Shown here: piece after piece, positions 1 through 9,554 of the stretch
Layout of the letters: every line of letters starts with the position of its first letter
Numbering within the stretch: position 1 is the first letter of the stretch
Assembly: GCF_023065955.2 (NCBI RefSeq)
Contig: NW_026622808.1
Span: forward strand, 50,170,475-50,234,474
Length of the DNA stretch: 64,000 nt
From: Ursus arctos
Lineage: Eukaryota > Chordata > Mammalia > Carnivora > Ursidae
Direction of reading: 5' to 3'
Notes under the pieces: model-generated
Told to the model about the DNA's origin: nothing
The model's database searches: none
What the model saw: only the letters and a program-made list of their open reading frames with translations
Translations under genes and position numbers: made by a program

Positions 1-110
1 AAATTCCTCAAGGAGTCCCTATTTCTACATTTTGTATCTACATTTGGTTATCACACACATTTCAGTACAGGAATTCAAAAGTTACATGTAAAAGGTATTG
101 TTATACTTCT

Positions 111-310
111 TTTCTTTAAGATTTATTTACTTATGTATTTGAGAGAGAGCAAAAGCAAGAGAGATCACAGAAGGAGCAGGAGAAGCAGACTCGCTGCTGA
201 GCAGAGAACATGTTGCGGGGCTCGACCCCTAGACCTGAGATCATGACCTGAGATCATGACCTGAGCCAAAGGCAGACGCCTAACCAGCAGAGCCACCCAG
301 GCGCCCCAGC
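111..310 (-). mobile_element. CAN-SINE (tRNA-Lys-derived), full length
   Basis: Reads in reverse: T-rich tail ('ctttaagatttattta') at the left, pyrimidine-rich body, then the complement of the tRNA head ending 'gccacccaggcgcccc'. A perfect 14-bp TSD 'attgttatacttct' flanks it at 97-110 and 311-324. The B-box side carries a local duplication of 'atgacctgagatc' at about 236-263. The non-autonomous element is mobilised by L1; the head holds a degenerate Pol III promoter. Confidence 0.95.
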
Positions 311-324
311 ATTGTTATACTTCT

Positions 325-1992
325 CTGCACTAAAGCTCCCTTTTCTGGGATCTGTGTTAAAATTGTAAATAGAATCGGCGGAAAGTCAACCCATCAAACA
401 GAGTTGTAAACATCACCAGGTATTCTTACTGCCTTACCCTGGTCTGTACGCATTTACCGAGAACCTTTCTGTCCCGGGCACTGCTTTAGCCGTCCTGTGG
501 GAAAGACTGGGGGGAGGGGAAGGGCAAGTTCTATTTGCATGTATTTGATAATATTGTTAAGGAAATCTAAGGGCTTGTCCTTGATATAGAAAACCTCTAG
601 AGCCCTTATTCCCTTAAGTTCTGGAAGCCGCCCACCAACATCAGCCTGGATCCCTGCTTCCCAGACATTTGCATGCTTGGACCAGTTACGGCATTTCCCA
701 CGTCTGAGGGCTGGCACGAGGCTGTCAAGTGAACACATTAAACACACATAGATGCTACTTATTATGACCATCATTTCCTAAAAGTAAGGACATCTTAGCA
801 TTTCAAATAAAGGGATAAAGGACTATGTTTTCAACGGATGACATTTTGATTTACGAAAAATTCATCCTGTGGTGTTTTTCTTTCCCAATTCATCGGGAAG
901 TAGGAGAAATTCTGCTACCAGCCCCTGCCTGGAAACCTCTAGTGAGCCTTCATGAGGGCTCTCCGCGCCAAGTGCGTATCGGTATTCTGTCGGAGGGAGA
1001 CGGTGACCGACTTGGCTGGGCGGGATGCTAATCAAGCTGTAGCATTCCCGGAACTTTCTGTCTGCTCCCCAGAGCTGGCTTCACAGCAAGCATCGGGGCT
1101 AGCTGCCTCTGGCTCCTGGGTAGCGAGGACACGCTGCAGGAAGGACGTGAGGTTGGCCGTCACCCACCCCGTTGGCACTGGAGGAAGTTCGTTGGGTGTG
1201 GAGAGGAAATGGTGTGAATTGCAGGAAAATATAAATCCTGATAATGCCCTCGGGCAGGGTATCCAGCGTTGGACTTCCCCTCGCCGTGACACAGCCTTCC
1301 TCCACTTGTAGTGCTGGGCATTAGCCAGAAAGACGCAGCAGGACCCCAGATACTGCGAGCCAAGCCCAAGCGAACACTGCGCACCTCACTCTAAGTATTG
1401 GCTGGTCTGGCAGAGATATTGAGCTGGAAGGACTGATTCTGGTGTGACGGGGCCTCAGGTTAGGACCTCAACATAACACAAAGATTTCCATAAGTTTGTT
1501 AGACCTTTTGGAAGGTTCCAGGTCCAGAGTGTTCTCACGCATTAGCTACATATGCCTCAAGGTCAAGCCCTGCAAAGGTAGGGCAGGCAGATTTCAAACC
1601 GGGAAAGAGGGCTGATTCTCTCCACGTTCTTTTTTACTGCCGAGCAAGACCCGAGAGGAAGACCCAGCCCTGAATGTGCCGTGGATGTTCATGAGCGAGT
1701 CTGCCAGTGCAGAAGGCAACGCGCTGGCCACCCAACAGAAAGACAGTGGGAGCTGCGTACGTCATTGTGAATGTTCTCGCTGCCACGCTAAGCAAAGTAA
1801 AAGGAAACAAGGTGAACTTCATATCAGTAATATGTGACTCACATATGATTATATGTTATTGAACCCAGAAAAACCGGGTGAAACTAATTTTAATAATATA
1901 TTATTCAACCCAGTTTATCCAAAATATTATCATTTCTGTAATCAACATAAAAATATTAAAGAGATATTTTACATTCTTTTTTGTAGCAAGTT
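325..1992. other. Unique non-coding sequence
   Basis: No repeat family or gene recognised. The part at about 950-1400 is richer in G+C and CpG than its surroundings but has no island-like CpG density. Several 60-120-codon open frames overlap on both strands here, none with a recognisable domain. A weak minus-strand MIR-like piece may lie at about 1500-1615. Confidence 0.5.
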
Positions 1993-2092
1993 TTTTCTTA
2001 AAGATTTTTATTTATTTATTTGACGGAGAGAGAGAGAGAGAGCACAAGCAGGGGGAACAGCAAAGGGAGAGGGAGAGGCAGGCTTCCTGCTG
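1993..2092 (-). mobile_element. CAN-SINE fragment, tRNA head missing
   Basis: The tail ('cttaaagatttttattta') and purine-rich body ('gcaggcttcctgctga') of a minus-strand CAN-SINE are present. The element stops abruptly where an (AT)n run begins, so the tRNA-like head and Pol III boxes are absent. Replacement or deletion through the dinucleotide tract is the simplest explanation. Confidence 0.85.
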
Positions 2093-2116
2093 ATATATAT
2101 ATATATATATATATAT
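2093..2116. repeat. (AT)12 microsatellite
   Basis: Uninterrupted alternating AT, directly abutting the broken end of the SINE at 1993-2092. AT-rich sequence continues to about 2220. Confidence 0.95.
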
Positions 2117-2349
2117 GGTATAAATATATTTGCACACACACATATATATTACATATATCTTATTTTTAAATAAAATTAAAATATTTTAAATAAAAAAAAT
2201 CACACAGAATTTCATTCTGATTTTTTTTCACTATATTCTTTCACAGCTCCTGGAAGTTGGCACTTTCTACAGAACGGCATCATCTTAATGTCTCCATAAA
2301 AGCCAGAGGCAGCCTCAGAAAGGAGTTTCACGGATGGATTTTCTACCTG

Positions 2350-2540
2350 CACTACACAGGTTCGAATCCCAGTGCTGCCCATTTCCGGCTATGTAACCAT
2401 GGGAAAGTTACATATGTACTTATTGTGTTGTTGCTGGTCTTTGATCAATAAAATGGGGAAAATAACAGTAGCCATTTTAGAGGTTTAATGTTCGTAAAGC
2501 ATTTTGAAGAGCAGCTGGGACGTAGTAAGCTTTGCGGTGG
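2350..2540 (+). mobile_element. MIR SINE
   Basis: Contains 'ggttcgaatcccagtgctgcc' -like core (B-box region), a 'tatgtaacc..gggaaagtta' core-SINE segment, 'aaaatggggaaaataaca', and the end 'agctgggacgtagtaagc'. These correspond in order to the MIR consensus in sense orientation. Ancient and diverged. Confidence 0.75.
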
Positions 2541-2822
2541 TGTTTGATAAAGAAAAAAGCAGTTCTCTGTGGAGCCAAAACTACCTTATGTCAACTTATT
2601 CTCACCATCCTAAGTAGACCATGACTCAGTTATTTGGTTTTTTGAGGAAAGAAATTCCAACACATTTCATAGTATACATATCATTCAGTTTAGGGGGATG
2701 TTTGTTTCTAATTCAATATTATGGAACCCCTTCTCTTGCTCTCGTTCCCTACATTTCTATGTGCAGGCAAGCAGGCCATACTCATAGTAAAGAGGGTGTG
2801 GAGATGTCTCACATTTGAAATT

Positions 2823-3026
2823 CTCTCTCTTTTTTTTTTTTTTTTTAAGATTTTATTATTTATTTGTCAGAGAGAGAGGGCACACAAGTAGGGAGAGTGG
2901 CAGGCAGAGGGAGAAGCAGGATCCCCATTGAGCAAGAAACCTGATTCGGGACTCCATCCCAGGACCCTGGGAACATGACCTGAGCCGAAGGCGGATGCTT
3001 AATCCACTGAACCACCCAGGCGTCCC
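2823..3026 (-). mobile_element. CAN-SINE, full length
   Basis: Poly-T plus 'aagattttattatttattt' tail, purine-rich body, and head complement 'accacccaggcgtccc'. A 12-bp TSD 'acatttgaaatt' flanks it at 2811-2822 and 3027-3038. Confidence 0.95.
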
Positions 3027-3038
3027 ACATTTGAAATT

Positions 3039-3507
3039 TTCGATTAAACAAATGTAATGAGGTATATTTTGTGCAGGCCTTTAATATGCTAATCTGCACT
3101 GGAAATCGCCAACAAAGGTATAATGTGATGCATTTTTGCCATTCTCTCTTTACTCAGGACTTTGGGGACTAGGGCTCTACCCAGCATACTTTGTTTTTCT
3201 ATACTTTGAACAACAATTTCCATTGCATAACACTGGAAAAAAAAGGGCTCGTGTTATTTGAAGTCCTGGTGACCTCAGGCTTAAGCAGAAAAGCTTTTGG
3301 TTCATTTGCTTCCATATTTATTTTTGGAAAATCTTTTCCAATGGTGCCTCTCTCCTCCCTAGAATACATGTGAATTTTCTCTTTGTTAGGTGACACCCAG
3401 GCCTTTCTACCTGAGAATTGTGTGGTCATATTCAAGCCATAAGAGACACATACAAGTCTGGGTTGAAACTGCCAAGAACCCTAGGACATTTCCTGAACAT
3501 TGGTTCA
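3039..3507. other. Unique non-coding sequence
   Basis: No recognisable repeat or gene. Short frames at 3191-3373 (+) and 3199-3435 (-) are opposite readings of the same bases and show no domain. Confidence 0.45.
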
Positions 3508-4170
3508 TGTATTAGTTTTCTATGCTCTGTAATAGATTACCACAATTTAAGTGGCTTAAAACAACATACTAAAAAAAAAAAAAAAAAGATTTTATTTATT
3601 TAGAGAGTGAGAGACAGAGAAAGAGAGAGCATGCAGATGGACAGAGAGAGAGGGAGAGAGAATCTCAAGCAGACCCCATGCTGAGCTTGGAGCCTGATGT
3701 GGGACTCGATCCCACAACACTAAGATCATGACCTGAACCAAAATCAAGACTCGTACGCTTAACTGACTGAGCCACACAAGGGCCCTTGGACAACATACTC
3801 TTATCTCAACCTTTCTGTGTGTCAAAACTGAGGACATAGCTTCACTGGTTTCTCTGCTTTAGTGCAAGCCAGCGGTTGGCTGGGGCAGAGGTCTCATTGA
3901 GGCCCAACTGGGGAAGAATTCACTCTGAAGATGATTCATACTGTTGGCAGGATTAATTTTTTTGCAGCTGTCGAAATCATGACAGCTGTTCCTTCCAGGC
4001 CAGAGATAGACTCTTATACAATGAAATGTAATCACGGAAGTGACATCTTATCACCTTTACCGTATTCTATTGGTTAGAAGAAAATCACTGATGCTGACTT
4101 GCTCAGGGAGAGGGGAATACACAGGGCTCTACCACTGGGGATTTCCTTAGAGTGTGTACAACAGAGTACA
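3508..4170 (-). mobile_element. MLT1-like MaLR LTR, split by a SINE
   Basis: The reverse complement of an MLT1-class solo LTR: 'attaccacaatttaagtgg', 'cttaaaacaacata' at the left, then 'gttggcaggatta', 'gtaatcacggaagtgacat' and 'ccgtattctattggtta' at the right. A CAN-SINE (3571-3789) interrupts it. Right boundary is approximate. No internal retroviral coding sequence is seen. Confidence 0.75.
3571..3789 (-). mobile_element. CAN-SINE inserted in an MLT1-like LTR
   Basis: A/T-rich tail 'gattttatttatttagaga', body and head complement 'cttaactgactgagccac'. The 10-bp TSD 'acaacatact' (3561-3570 and 3790-3799) is part of the LTR motif, so the SINE is younger than the LTR. The left edge shows a long A-run. 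Confidence 0.92.
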
Positions 4171-4479
4171 TTTCTAAAGTCCTGAATGGGCCTTCGTTTT
4201 CTCTGGCAGAGCCCAAACCTGATTAACTGATGGCCGCATCCTGGCTAAACCTATTGTTTCTTTGTCATTTATATCAACTGATATATATATAGTTTTTAAT
4301 CAAATTGTGCCCTCTTTCTGAATCTCCTTCATTCTTCAATTAGATTTTTAAAACTAAAAGTTATGGACAGCATCTCTTAGTATCTGTACAACTATTAGCC
4401 CAGACCTCATAGTAACCTCCTAGTAGACTTTTAGTAAATGCTTGTTGCATACATGAATGGAGCTCTTGGTCACGCTAGG
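4171..4479. other. Mostly unique sequence, possible L2 trace
   Basis: Mostly unrecognised. The section 4340-4458, ending 'tagtaaatgcttgttgc', resembles a decayed L2 3' end in sense orientation, too weak to call firmly. Confidence 0.35.
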
Positions 4480-4600
4480 TCATTCCTTCCGAGCTGGGTG
4501 ATCTTTAGCAAGTTATTTAATCACGCTAAACCTCAACTTCTTCGACTATGAAATGGGGATAATGGTACCTCATGGAGAAATCTTGTAAAAGAGTAGCACG
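4480..4600 (+). mobile_element. MIR fragment
   Basis: The core 'gtgatctttagcaagttatt', followed by 'cctcaacttc' and 'tatgaaatggggataatgg', matches the central MIR consensus in sense orientation. Confidence 0.65.
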
Positions 4601-4604
4601 TCCC

Positions 4605-5102
4605 TGCTTTAGACCTTCAAGGACTCTTCACCCACTTAGAATTAGATTCAAATTCCTTGACCTTGGTCTCCGGGGCTACTTGATCTAGCCTGGGACCCTC
4701 TCTCCCACTCAGCTTGCTGAATCACCCAGGCCTGATTACAATGGCTCACTTACACCCAGCTCTTTCCAGCCTCCATGCCCTTGCATTTACTGGCCCCCAG
4801 CAGGGAATGTTCTTCCCCTAGATCATATCACCAGTTTCTCCTTCTCATCATTCAGGACTCAAAAGTCAACAACTCTAAGAAATTCTGCCAGACCACTTTC
4901 ATTTGCCCCTGTGCATTTCCTTACCCGGCTTAATTTGCTTTGTACTAGTGATTGCTTCTGAAACTCATTATTTGTATACAAGTTGGTTGTTTGCCTCTGC
5001 TCACCAGAATGCAGGCTTCTTGGAAGGAAACAATTTGTCTGGTTTATTTACCACTGCATCCTCAATTCCTAGCATAGCACCTGGCTTATTTATTGAATAA
5101 AC
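4605..5102 (+). mobile_element. L2 LINE 3' end
   Basis: About 500 bp in sense: 'ctctttccagcctccatgcc', 'cagggaatgttcttcccc', 'cattcaggactcaaaagtc', 'ctcaccagaatgcaggctt' and the terminal 'tagcatagcacctgg' and 'ttattgaataaa'. The order follows the L2 3' region closely. The frame at 4903-5100 lies inside it and is not a gene. Confidence 0.85.
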
Positions 5103-5120
5103 GTGTGTGTGTGTGTGTGT
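5103..5120. repeat. (GT)n microsatellite at the L2 3' terminus
   Basis: 'gtgtgtgtgtgtgtgtgt' abuts the end of the L2 relic. Confidence 0.85.
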
Positions 5121-5753
5121 ATTCTATAAACTCAGAGCACAGTTCCTGAGATAGAGTTTAAAATGGGCATACATACAGAGAGTAGTATGAAAAAAGAAAA
5201 AGGAGTAATAGTAAAATGTCATTTTCAGGTTAATTAAAACTGCGATTCTAACCAGAACTGGCAGACTCGAAATTCCAAATTCCTTCCTCCTAACCCTTGA
5301 TTATTATCTCTCTGTTTATTATTTCTTGGTGCCCACAGGAAGGGGAGATGTCTGGCAGATTGATTGTAATTTAGTGCCTGGCACACATGAATGGCAAATT
5401 GAATTGGAAAAAAAAAAACAGCAAAATCTAATGACATTGTTATAGGACATTCGTAAGGTAAAAAAGAAATTATGGAAGACCCCCATTAAATCAGTATTTA
5501 CAAAATAATTCTCATTGAGTTAAATTTACTTGTATTACCATAAATTAATCTCAAATTATGATTTTGATTTATTGAAATAAATTGAACCCATTATTTAGGA
5601 TATTTAGAGAAAGGATTTAAAATAATTATTTTATTTTAATTTTCCAAAGGATTAAAGCAATTAGTTTCAGTTGCGGTACGCACCTGTAAGGCTTGAGTAT
5701 CGCCTATATTTTTACAACTATTTGCCATGGCTTTTGAAAACTTTTAGTGAGAT

Positions 5754-5772
5754 GGGAGGGAGGGAGGGAGGG
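5754..5772 (+). other. G-quadruplex-forming (GGGA)n tract
   Basis: Five GGG runs separated by single A bases. This satisfies the strict short-loop G4 pattern. It lies 33 bp upstream of the CTCF-like motif. Confidence 0.85.
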
Positions 5773-5804
5773 TGAAAGGGACTATTAAAACTCTTTGTCA
5801 GACA

Positions 5805-5818
5805 CTGCCATCTGGTGG
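5805..5818 (-). promoter_or_regulatory. Candidate CTCF binding site
   Basis: On the minus strand the sequence is CCACCAGATGGCAG, matching every position of the CTCF core CCASYAGRKGGCRS. On the plus strand it reads 'ctgccatctggtgg'. It is in unique sequence rather than inside a SINE. CTCF binds such cores to anchor chromatin loops; occupancy here is inferred from the motif alone. Confidence 0.6.
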
Positions 5819-6811
5819 TAAATTTCCAAAGTGCAACTTTGGGCTTAACTCTCCACAAAAATATAATTCAGTGTTCCAGATTCCTCTGTTATTCAAATTC
5901 CTATAAAACCTGAGATCCAAATTAGAGTTACGCTTGAATTTTAACGTGGTATAAATAAAATTTCAAGCTATCAAAACGACTGAGTGATGGTTTCTTCATA
6001 ATGGTGAAGAAATGCCCATCTCAGATTTTAAAAACATTTCTCATTAAAAAAATGATCATCATTACCGTTTAAGCTTTTTCATGGGGCTAAATCAGCAAAT
6101 TAAAGAGCTCAGAGCCCTTGCCTCTCTGCAGCTTACTAGATTAGAGCTAAATTGGTTTAATTTACTTGGTCAAGTGCCCATCACAGGGCACCCTCTTCAT
6201 TTCATGTGGAGGTAATAAAAACTGACAAGTCTAAAATAACAGACTCAACTTTGCTCAGCCTAATTCGGAGCCCATTGGCAACTGTAGTCTTGAGCGTGTT
6301 TTCTTCTGTGTCTACTGCAGCAGCTCGGCACTTAGCTGATGCTCAGGTCGTGGGGAACGGAGTGGATCTGGGCCACGGGAGCTGGCTGTTCCTGGCCAGC
6401 GTCCACAATCTGGCCAGGCAAAGCCAGGACATGCTCGATGCAAGCGGACTGTCCCGCTGTGGGACATGCCCCAGCCAAACGGGCTCCCACTGCCAGATCT
6501 TTCCTGAGTCAGAAGGCAAGTGCACTTTCCACAAGGGTAATGGGGTTTATTAACTGTTGTGATGCTCTGCCTTCAAGTTAATATTCTGCGTTCTTGACAC
6601 TGGCATGCTTTCTAGTCCAATCTAAATGTGCTTGAGCTTGAATTGAATGTCATTTCTCAGGAAACGACATGGTGTTGGCTTTGAAGCAGTCTCTAGGTTA
6701 AAGAGTTGTGAGTCCCAACATACTTTAGCCCCTTAATCATTAGGGCACACCGTGCAAGTTACAGCTGCTGGGGGCTCTCTCTGAGCCTGAGTACCCTGCT
6801 CAGGATTTCTT

Positions 6812-7020
6812 TTTCTTTTCTTTTTTTTTTTAAGATTTTATTTATTTATTTATTTGACAGAGAGACACAGCGAGAGAGGGAACACAAGCAGGGGGAGTGG
6901 AGAGGGTGAAGCAGGCTTCCTGCTGAGCAGGGACATCGATGTGGGGCTCCATCCCAGGACCCTGGGATCATGCCCTGAGCCGAAGGCAGACGCTTAGCGA
7001 CTGTGCCATCCAGGCGCCCT
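6812..7020 (-). mobile_element. CAN-SINE, full length, young
   Basis: T-rich tail, (TTTA)n, 'ttgacagagagacacagcga', body 'gcaggcttcctgctgagcag', and head complement 'gtgccatccaggcgccct'. A perfect 16-bp TSD 'ctgctcaggatttctt' at 6796-6811 and 7022-7037 indicates a fairly recent insertion. Confidence 0.96.
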
Positions 7021-7237
7021 GCTGCTCAGGATTTCTTAACCTAAATGCATATGTAACTTCATATTGAGACTTACAGGGTTCCGTGAACACCCCCTGAAAA
7101 TACATGTGTTGCATGTGTGTGCGTGTGTCTCGTGATTACATGCATTTTTGTTTCCAAAACATCCTTAAACTTTCATCAGATTGTCCGAGTGGCCTGTGAT
7201 TCTCCCCACCTCTGAACAGTTAAGACTTCCCCTGGTT

Positions 7238-7333
7238 ATACGCAAATAATGAATCATGGAACGTTACATCAAAAACTAAGGATATTCTGTATGGTGACTA
7301 ACATACTATAATAAAAAATTATTATTAAAAAAA
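7238..7333 (+). mobile_element. Ultra-short 5'-truncated L1 3' end
   Basis: The carnivore L1 terminus: 'caaataatgaatcatggaac', 'acatcaaaaact', 'ggtgactaacatactataat', 'aaaaaattattattaaaa'. A perfect 16-bp TSD 'aagacttcccctggtt' (7222-7237 and 7334-7349) bounds only 96 bp of element. Confidence 0.92.
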
Positions 7334-7369
7334 AAGACTTCCCCTGGTTCTGCCATTAAATGAGGATTT

Positions 7370-7591
7370 ATTTGTTTATTCATTTACTTATGTACTTTTA
7401 AGGTTTTATGTATTTATTTGAGAGAGGGAGAGAGGGAAGAGCACGAGAAGGGGGAGGGGCAGAAGGGGAGGGAGAAGCAGACTCCCCGCTGAGCAGGGAG
7501 CCCTAGGTCAAGGAGGGACTCGATCCCAGGACCCTGGGGTCACGACCTGAGCTGAAGCAGTTGCTTAACGGACTGAGCCACCAGGCGCCGC
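7370..7591 (-). mobile_element. CAN-SINE, full length
   Basis: Tail 'ttttatgtatttatttgaga', purine-rich body, and head complement 'gactgagccaccaggcgcc'. The 13-bp TSD 'taaatgaggattt' is at 7357-7369 and 7592-7604. Confidence 0.94.
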
Positions 7592-7604
7592 TAAATGAGG
7601 ATTT

Positions 7605-8163
7605 GAATAGTACATCTTTACCAGATTGTTGTGGGGATGATGGTCAAAATCACGGGCAGAGTGCCTGGTGTGTGTGAATGTTAACTTTGGATGAGGAGAT
7701 CAGAATCGGGATCAAAACCGTGACGAAGAATATGAGCAAATGTAATTCGGATGAGTGAACTTACTTGGAATCACAGAACGGCTGCCCGCAATCTCCTGGT
7801 CTGGCCTCCTGTAAGTGGCTTGATGATACTACTGCCATGATCAGAACTCGGTCTGATTTGACCCGAGGCAACTGAGCGGTGATCTTTGATGAGGTCAGTT
7901 TTTATTTACCAGCCATCCCAGATCATCAGCACAAAGAAAGTGCTTCTATGTCAAATTAAGGGCTTCCATCTTTTTTAGGTGATTATGAGGAAACCGAATA
8001 ATGCTGAGGGAGCCGCTTAATAAACATGAGCTTCCATCCACTATTTAATCTAGGAAAAATAGACTTTAAGGAAAGGAATTCAGCCCCCAGTGAATAAATC
8101 CGTGGTTTTACTGGATGGTCAGTGTTGTCGGAAGCTCTGTTTCATGACTCAGGGAAAGCCAAT
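7605..8163. other. Unique non-coding sequence
   Basis: No repeat or gene recognised; no tandem structure. Confidence 0.45.
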
Positions 8164-8312
8164 GTAACAGAGTGAAAAGGGCATTGATTTGGGAATCAGA
8201 AAGGAGTGATTTTAAATTTCACTTCTTGGAGATGATCTTGGGGTATGATGTTGAGGATTTAATAAACTGTCCAGGACTCCAATTCGTCATCTGGAAAATG
8301 GGAATTTTTAAA
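8164..8312 (+). mobile_element. MIR-like SINE, diverged
   Basis: Follows the MIR layout: 'gaaaagggcattgatttggg', 'attttaaatttcacttc', then 'cgtcatctggaaaatgggaa'. The promoter-proximal part is better preserved than the 3' half. Confidence 0.6.
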
Positions 8313-8871
8313 ATTAACCTTTGGATTTTATATGTAAAGGAAACTAATTTAATAGAAATAGCATTCTTTTTCTACTTTTTCCTGGATTGTTTTGATAAAG
8401 ATTGGGACAAGGTATAATCACTGACAACTTACCTTGCAATTCTAATTTATTTTTCCAGAATAAAGTGTAGTAGATAGCCCTTTTCAAATATTGAAGATTA
8501 GCCAAGGTTAGATAGAATTGAGATGATTTCTCATAAAATGGGTATTTGAACCCTTGAGTTATGAAGTGCCATCGAAATAACCAATGCCCACAAGAGTCAG
8601 TCAGTGGAGAAAAATTGGGGATGCGGAATCAGAAAAAGTGCGTGCTCTCTCAGGGCTTACGTTCCTGTGGGAAGACACAGAGGTGTATACGTACCTGCCA
8701 GAACGTCCACTTGAATGATGAGGGATGTGTATCCACCGGCTCGAGACTCCAGGACTGCTGACTCCTCCCACTTCGGTCTGTGCTTCACCGCTGGCTGAGC
8801 GGGCTCCCGGACAGGCAGGGGTGGCCCTGAAGCCAAAGGAGGAAGCAGCGTCTGGGAGCTTGGGGCAGGAG
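8313..8871. other. Unique non-coding sequence
   Basis: No repeat or gene recognised. The 99-codon minus-strand frame at 8601-8900 runs partly through SINE head sequence and has no domain. Confidence 0.45.
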
Positions 8872-8940
8872 CCTGAGATCAAGACCTGAGCCGATACCAA
8901 GAGTTGGATGCTTACCCGACTGAGCCCCCCGGGTGCCCCA
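8872..8940 (-). mobile_element. CAN-SINE head-only fragment
   Basis: Only the complement of the tRNA-like head is present: 'cctgagatcaagacctgagc', 'ttggatgcttacccgactga', 'gggtgcccca'. The pyrimidine-rich body and A-tail are absent. This is the reciprocal of the headless copy at 1993-2092 and cannot result from ordinary 5' truncation; a later deletion is needed. Confidence 0.8.
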
Positions 8941-8984
8941 GAGAAAGCGTTCTATAAATATAATTAAGGTAAGAGTCTTGAGAT

Positions 8985-9296
8985 GCAGTCATCCTGATGG
9001 TCCAGGTGGGTTCTGAGTCCAATGGCGAGTGTTCTCGCAAGAGGAGACACACAGAGAGGATAAGCCGATGTGAAGATGGGGGTAGAGATGGGAGTTACGC
9101 GACCACCAGCTGAGGAACGCCTGGCACCACCAGGAGCTGGAAGAGGCAAGGAAGGACCCTCCCCCCCAGATCCTTCGCAGGAAACATGGCCATGATTTTG
9201 GACTTCTGGTCTCCAGAACTGTGATAGAACACATTTCTGCTGTTGTAAGCCACCCAGCCTGTGGTACTTTGTCACAATAGCCCTAGGAAACCAATA
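8985..9296 (+). mobile_element. MLT1-like MaLR LTR, 3' part
   Basis: Sense order: 'tgatggtccaggtgggttct', 'gatgtgaagatgggggtaga', 'aggagctggaagaggcaagg', 'acttctggtctccagaactg', 'taagccacccagcc' and a terminal 'caatagccctaggaaacc'. No internal region follows. The overlapping 103-codon reverse frame is incidental. Confidence 0.7.
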
Positions 9297-9334
9297 TGCT
9301 CTGCCAAACTGTGTGACTTATGGGTGACTTACCC

Positions 9335-9420
9335 ATTTACTGTCTAGCTCCTCCCACTAGATCATGAGTTCTTTGGGCGGCAGGGACTTGGTCTTGTTCA
9401 CTTCCCTGTCCTCAGACATG
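9335..9420 (+). mobile_element. L2 fragment
   Basis: 'ctagatcatgagttctttgg' and 'cagggacttggtcttgttca' match the terminal part of L2 in sense orientation. Confidence 0.65.
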
Positions 9421-9554
9421 TGTTGCTATTTTCCACTGATTCTGTCTTCTGAAGTCACCCTCCTAAACAGGGAAGACTCCTCACAGGGTCTTGTCCTCGC
9501 CTTGGTCAACAGGAAGCATGGCTGTGTTTCTACTTTGTGGCTGAAGTTTTACTC

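Larger units (their letters stand above)
5121..6795. other. AT-rich unique island
   Basis: About 1.7 kb without a recognised transposon. The first kilobase is AT-rich; 6240-6560 is GC-richer with a 115-codon open frame lacking domain or splice context. It contains a G-quadruplex motif (5754-5772) and a CTCF-core match (5805-5818). Lack of repeats next to dense SINEs could reflect constraint, but that is inference. Confidence 0.5.

Noticed and set aside
950..1400. CpG island / promoter
   Set aside because: CpG is only mildly raised over about 450 bp and no transcript start signals or exon are visible.
2830..3026. CRISPR-like or bacterial repeat array formed by the recurring SINEs
   Set aside because: The recurring blocks are dispersed, in both orientations, with TSDs and A-tails: ordinary retroposons in a mammalian genome.
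6206..6553. 115-codon open frame in the GC-richer part of the unique island
   Set aside because: No recognisable family, overlapping frames on both strands are equally open, and no convincing splice sites or Kozak context distinguish it from chance.
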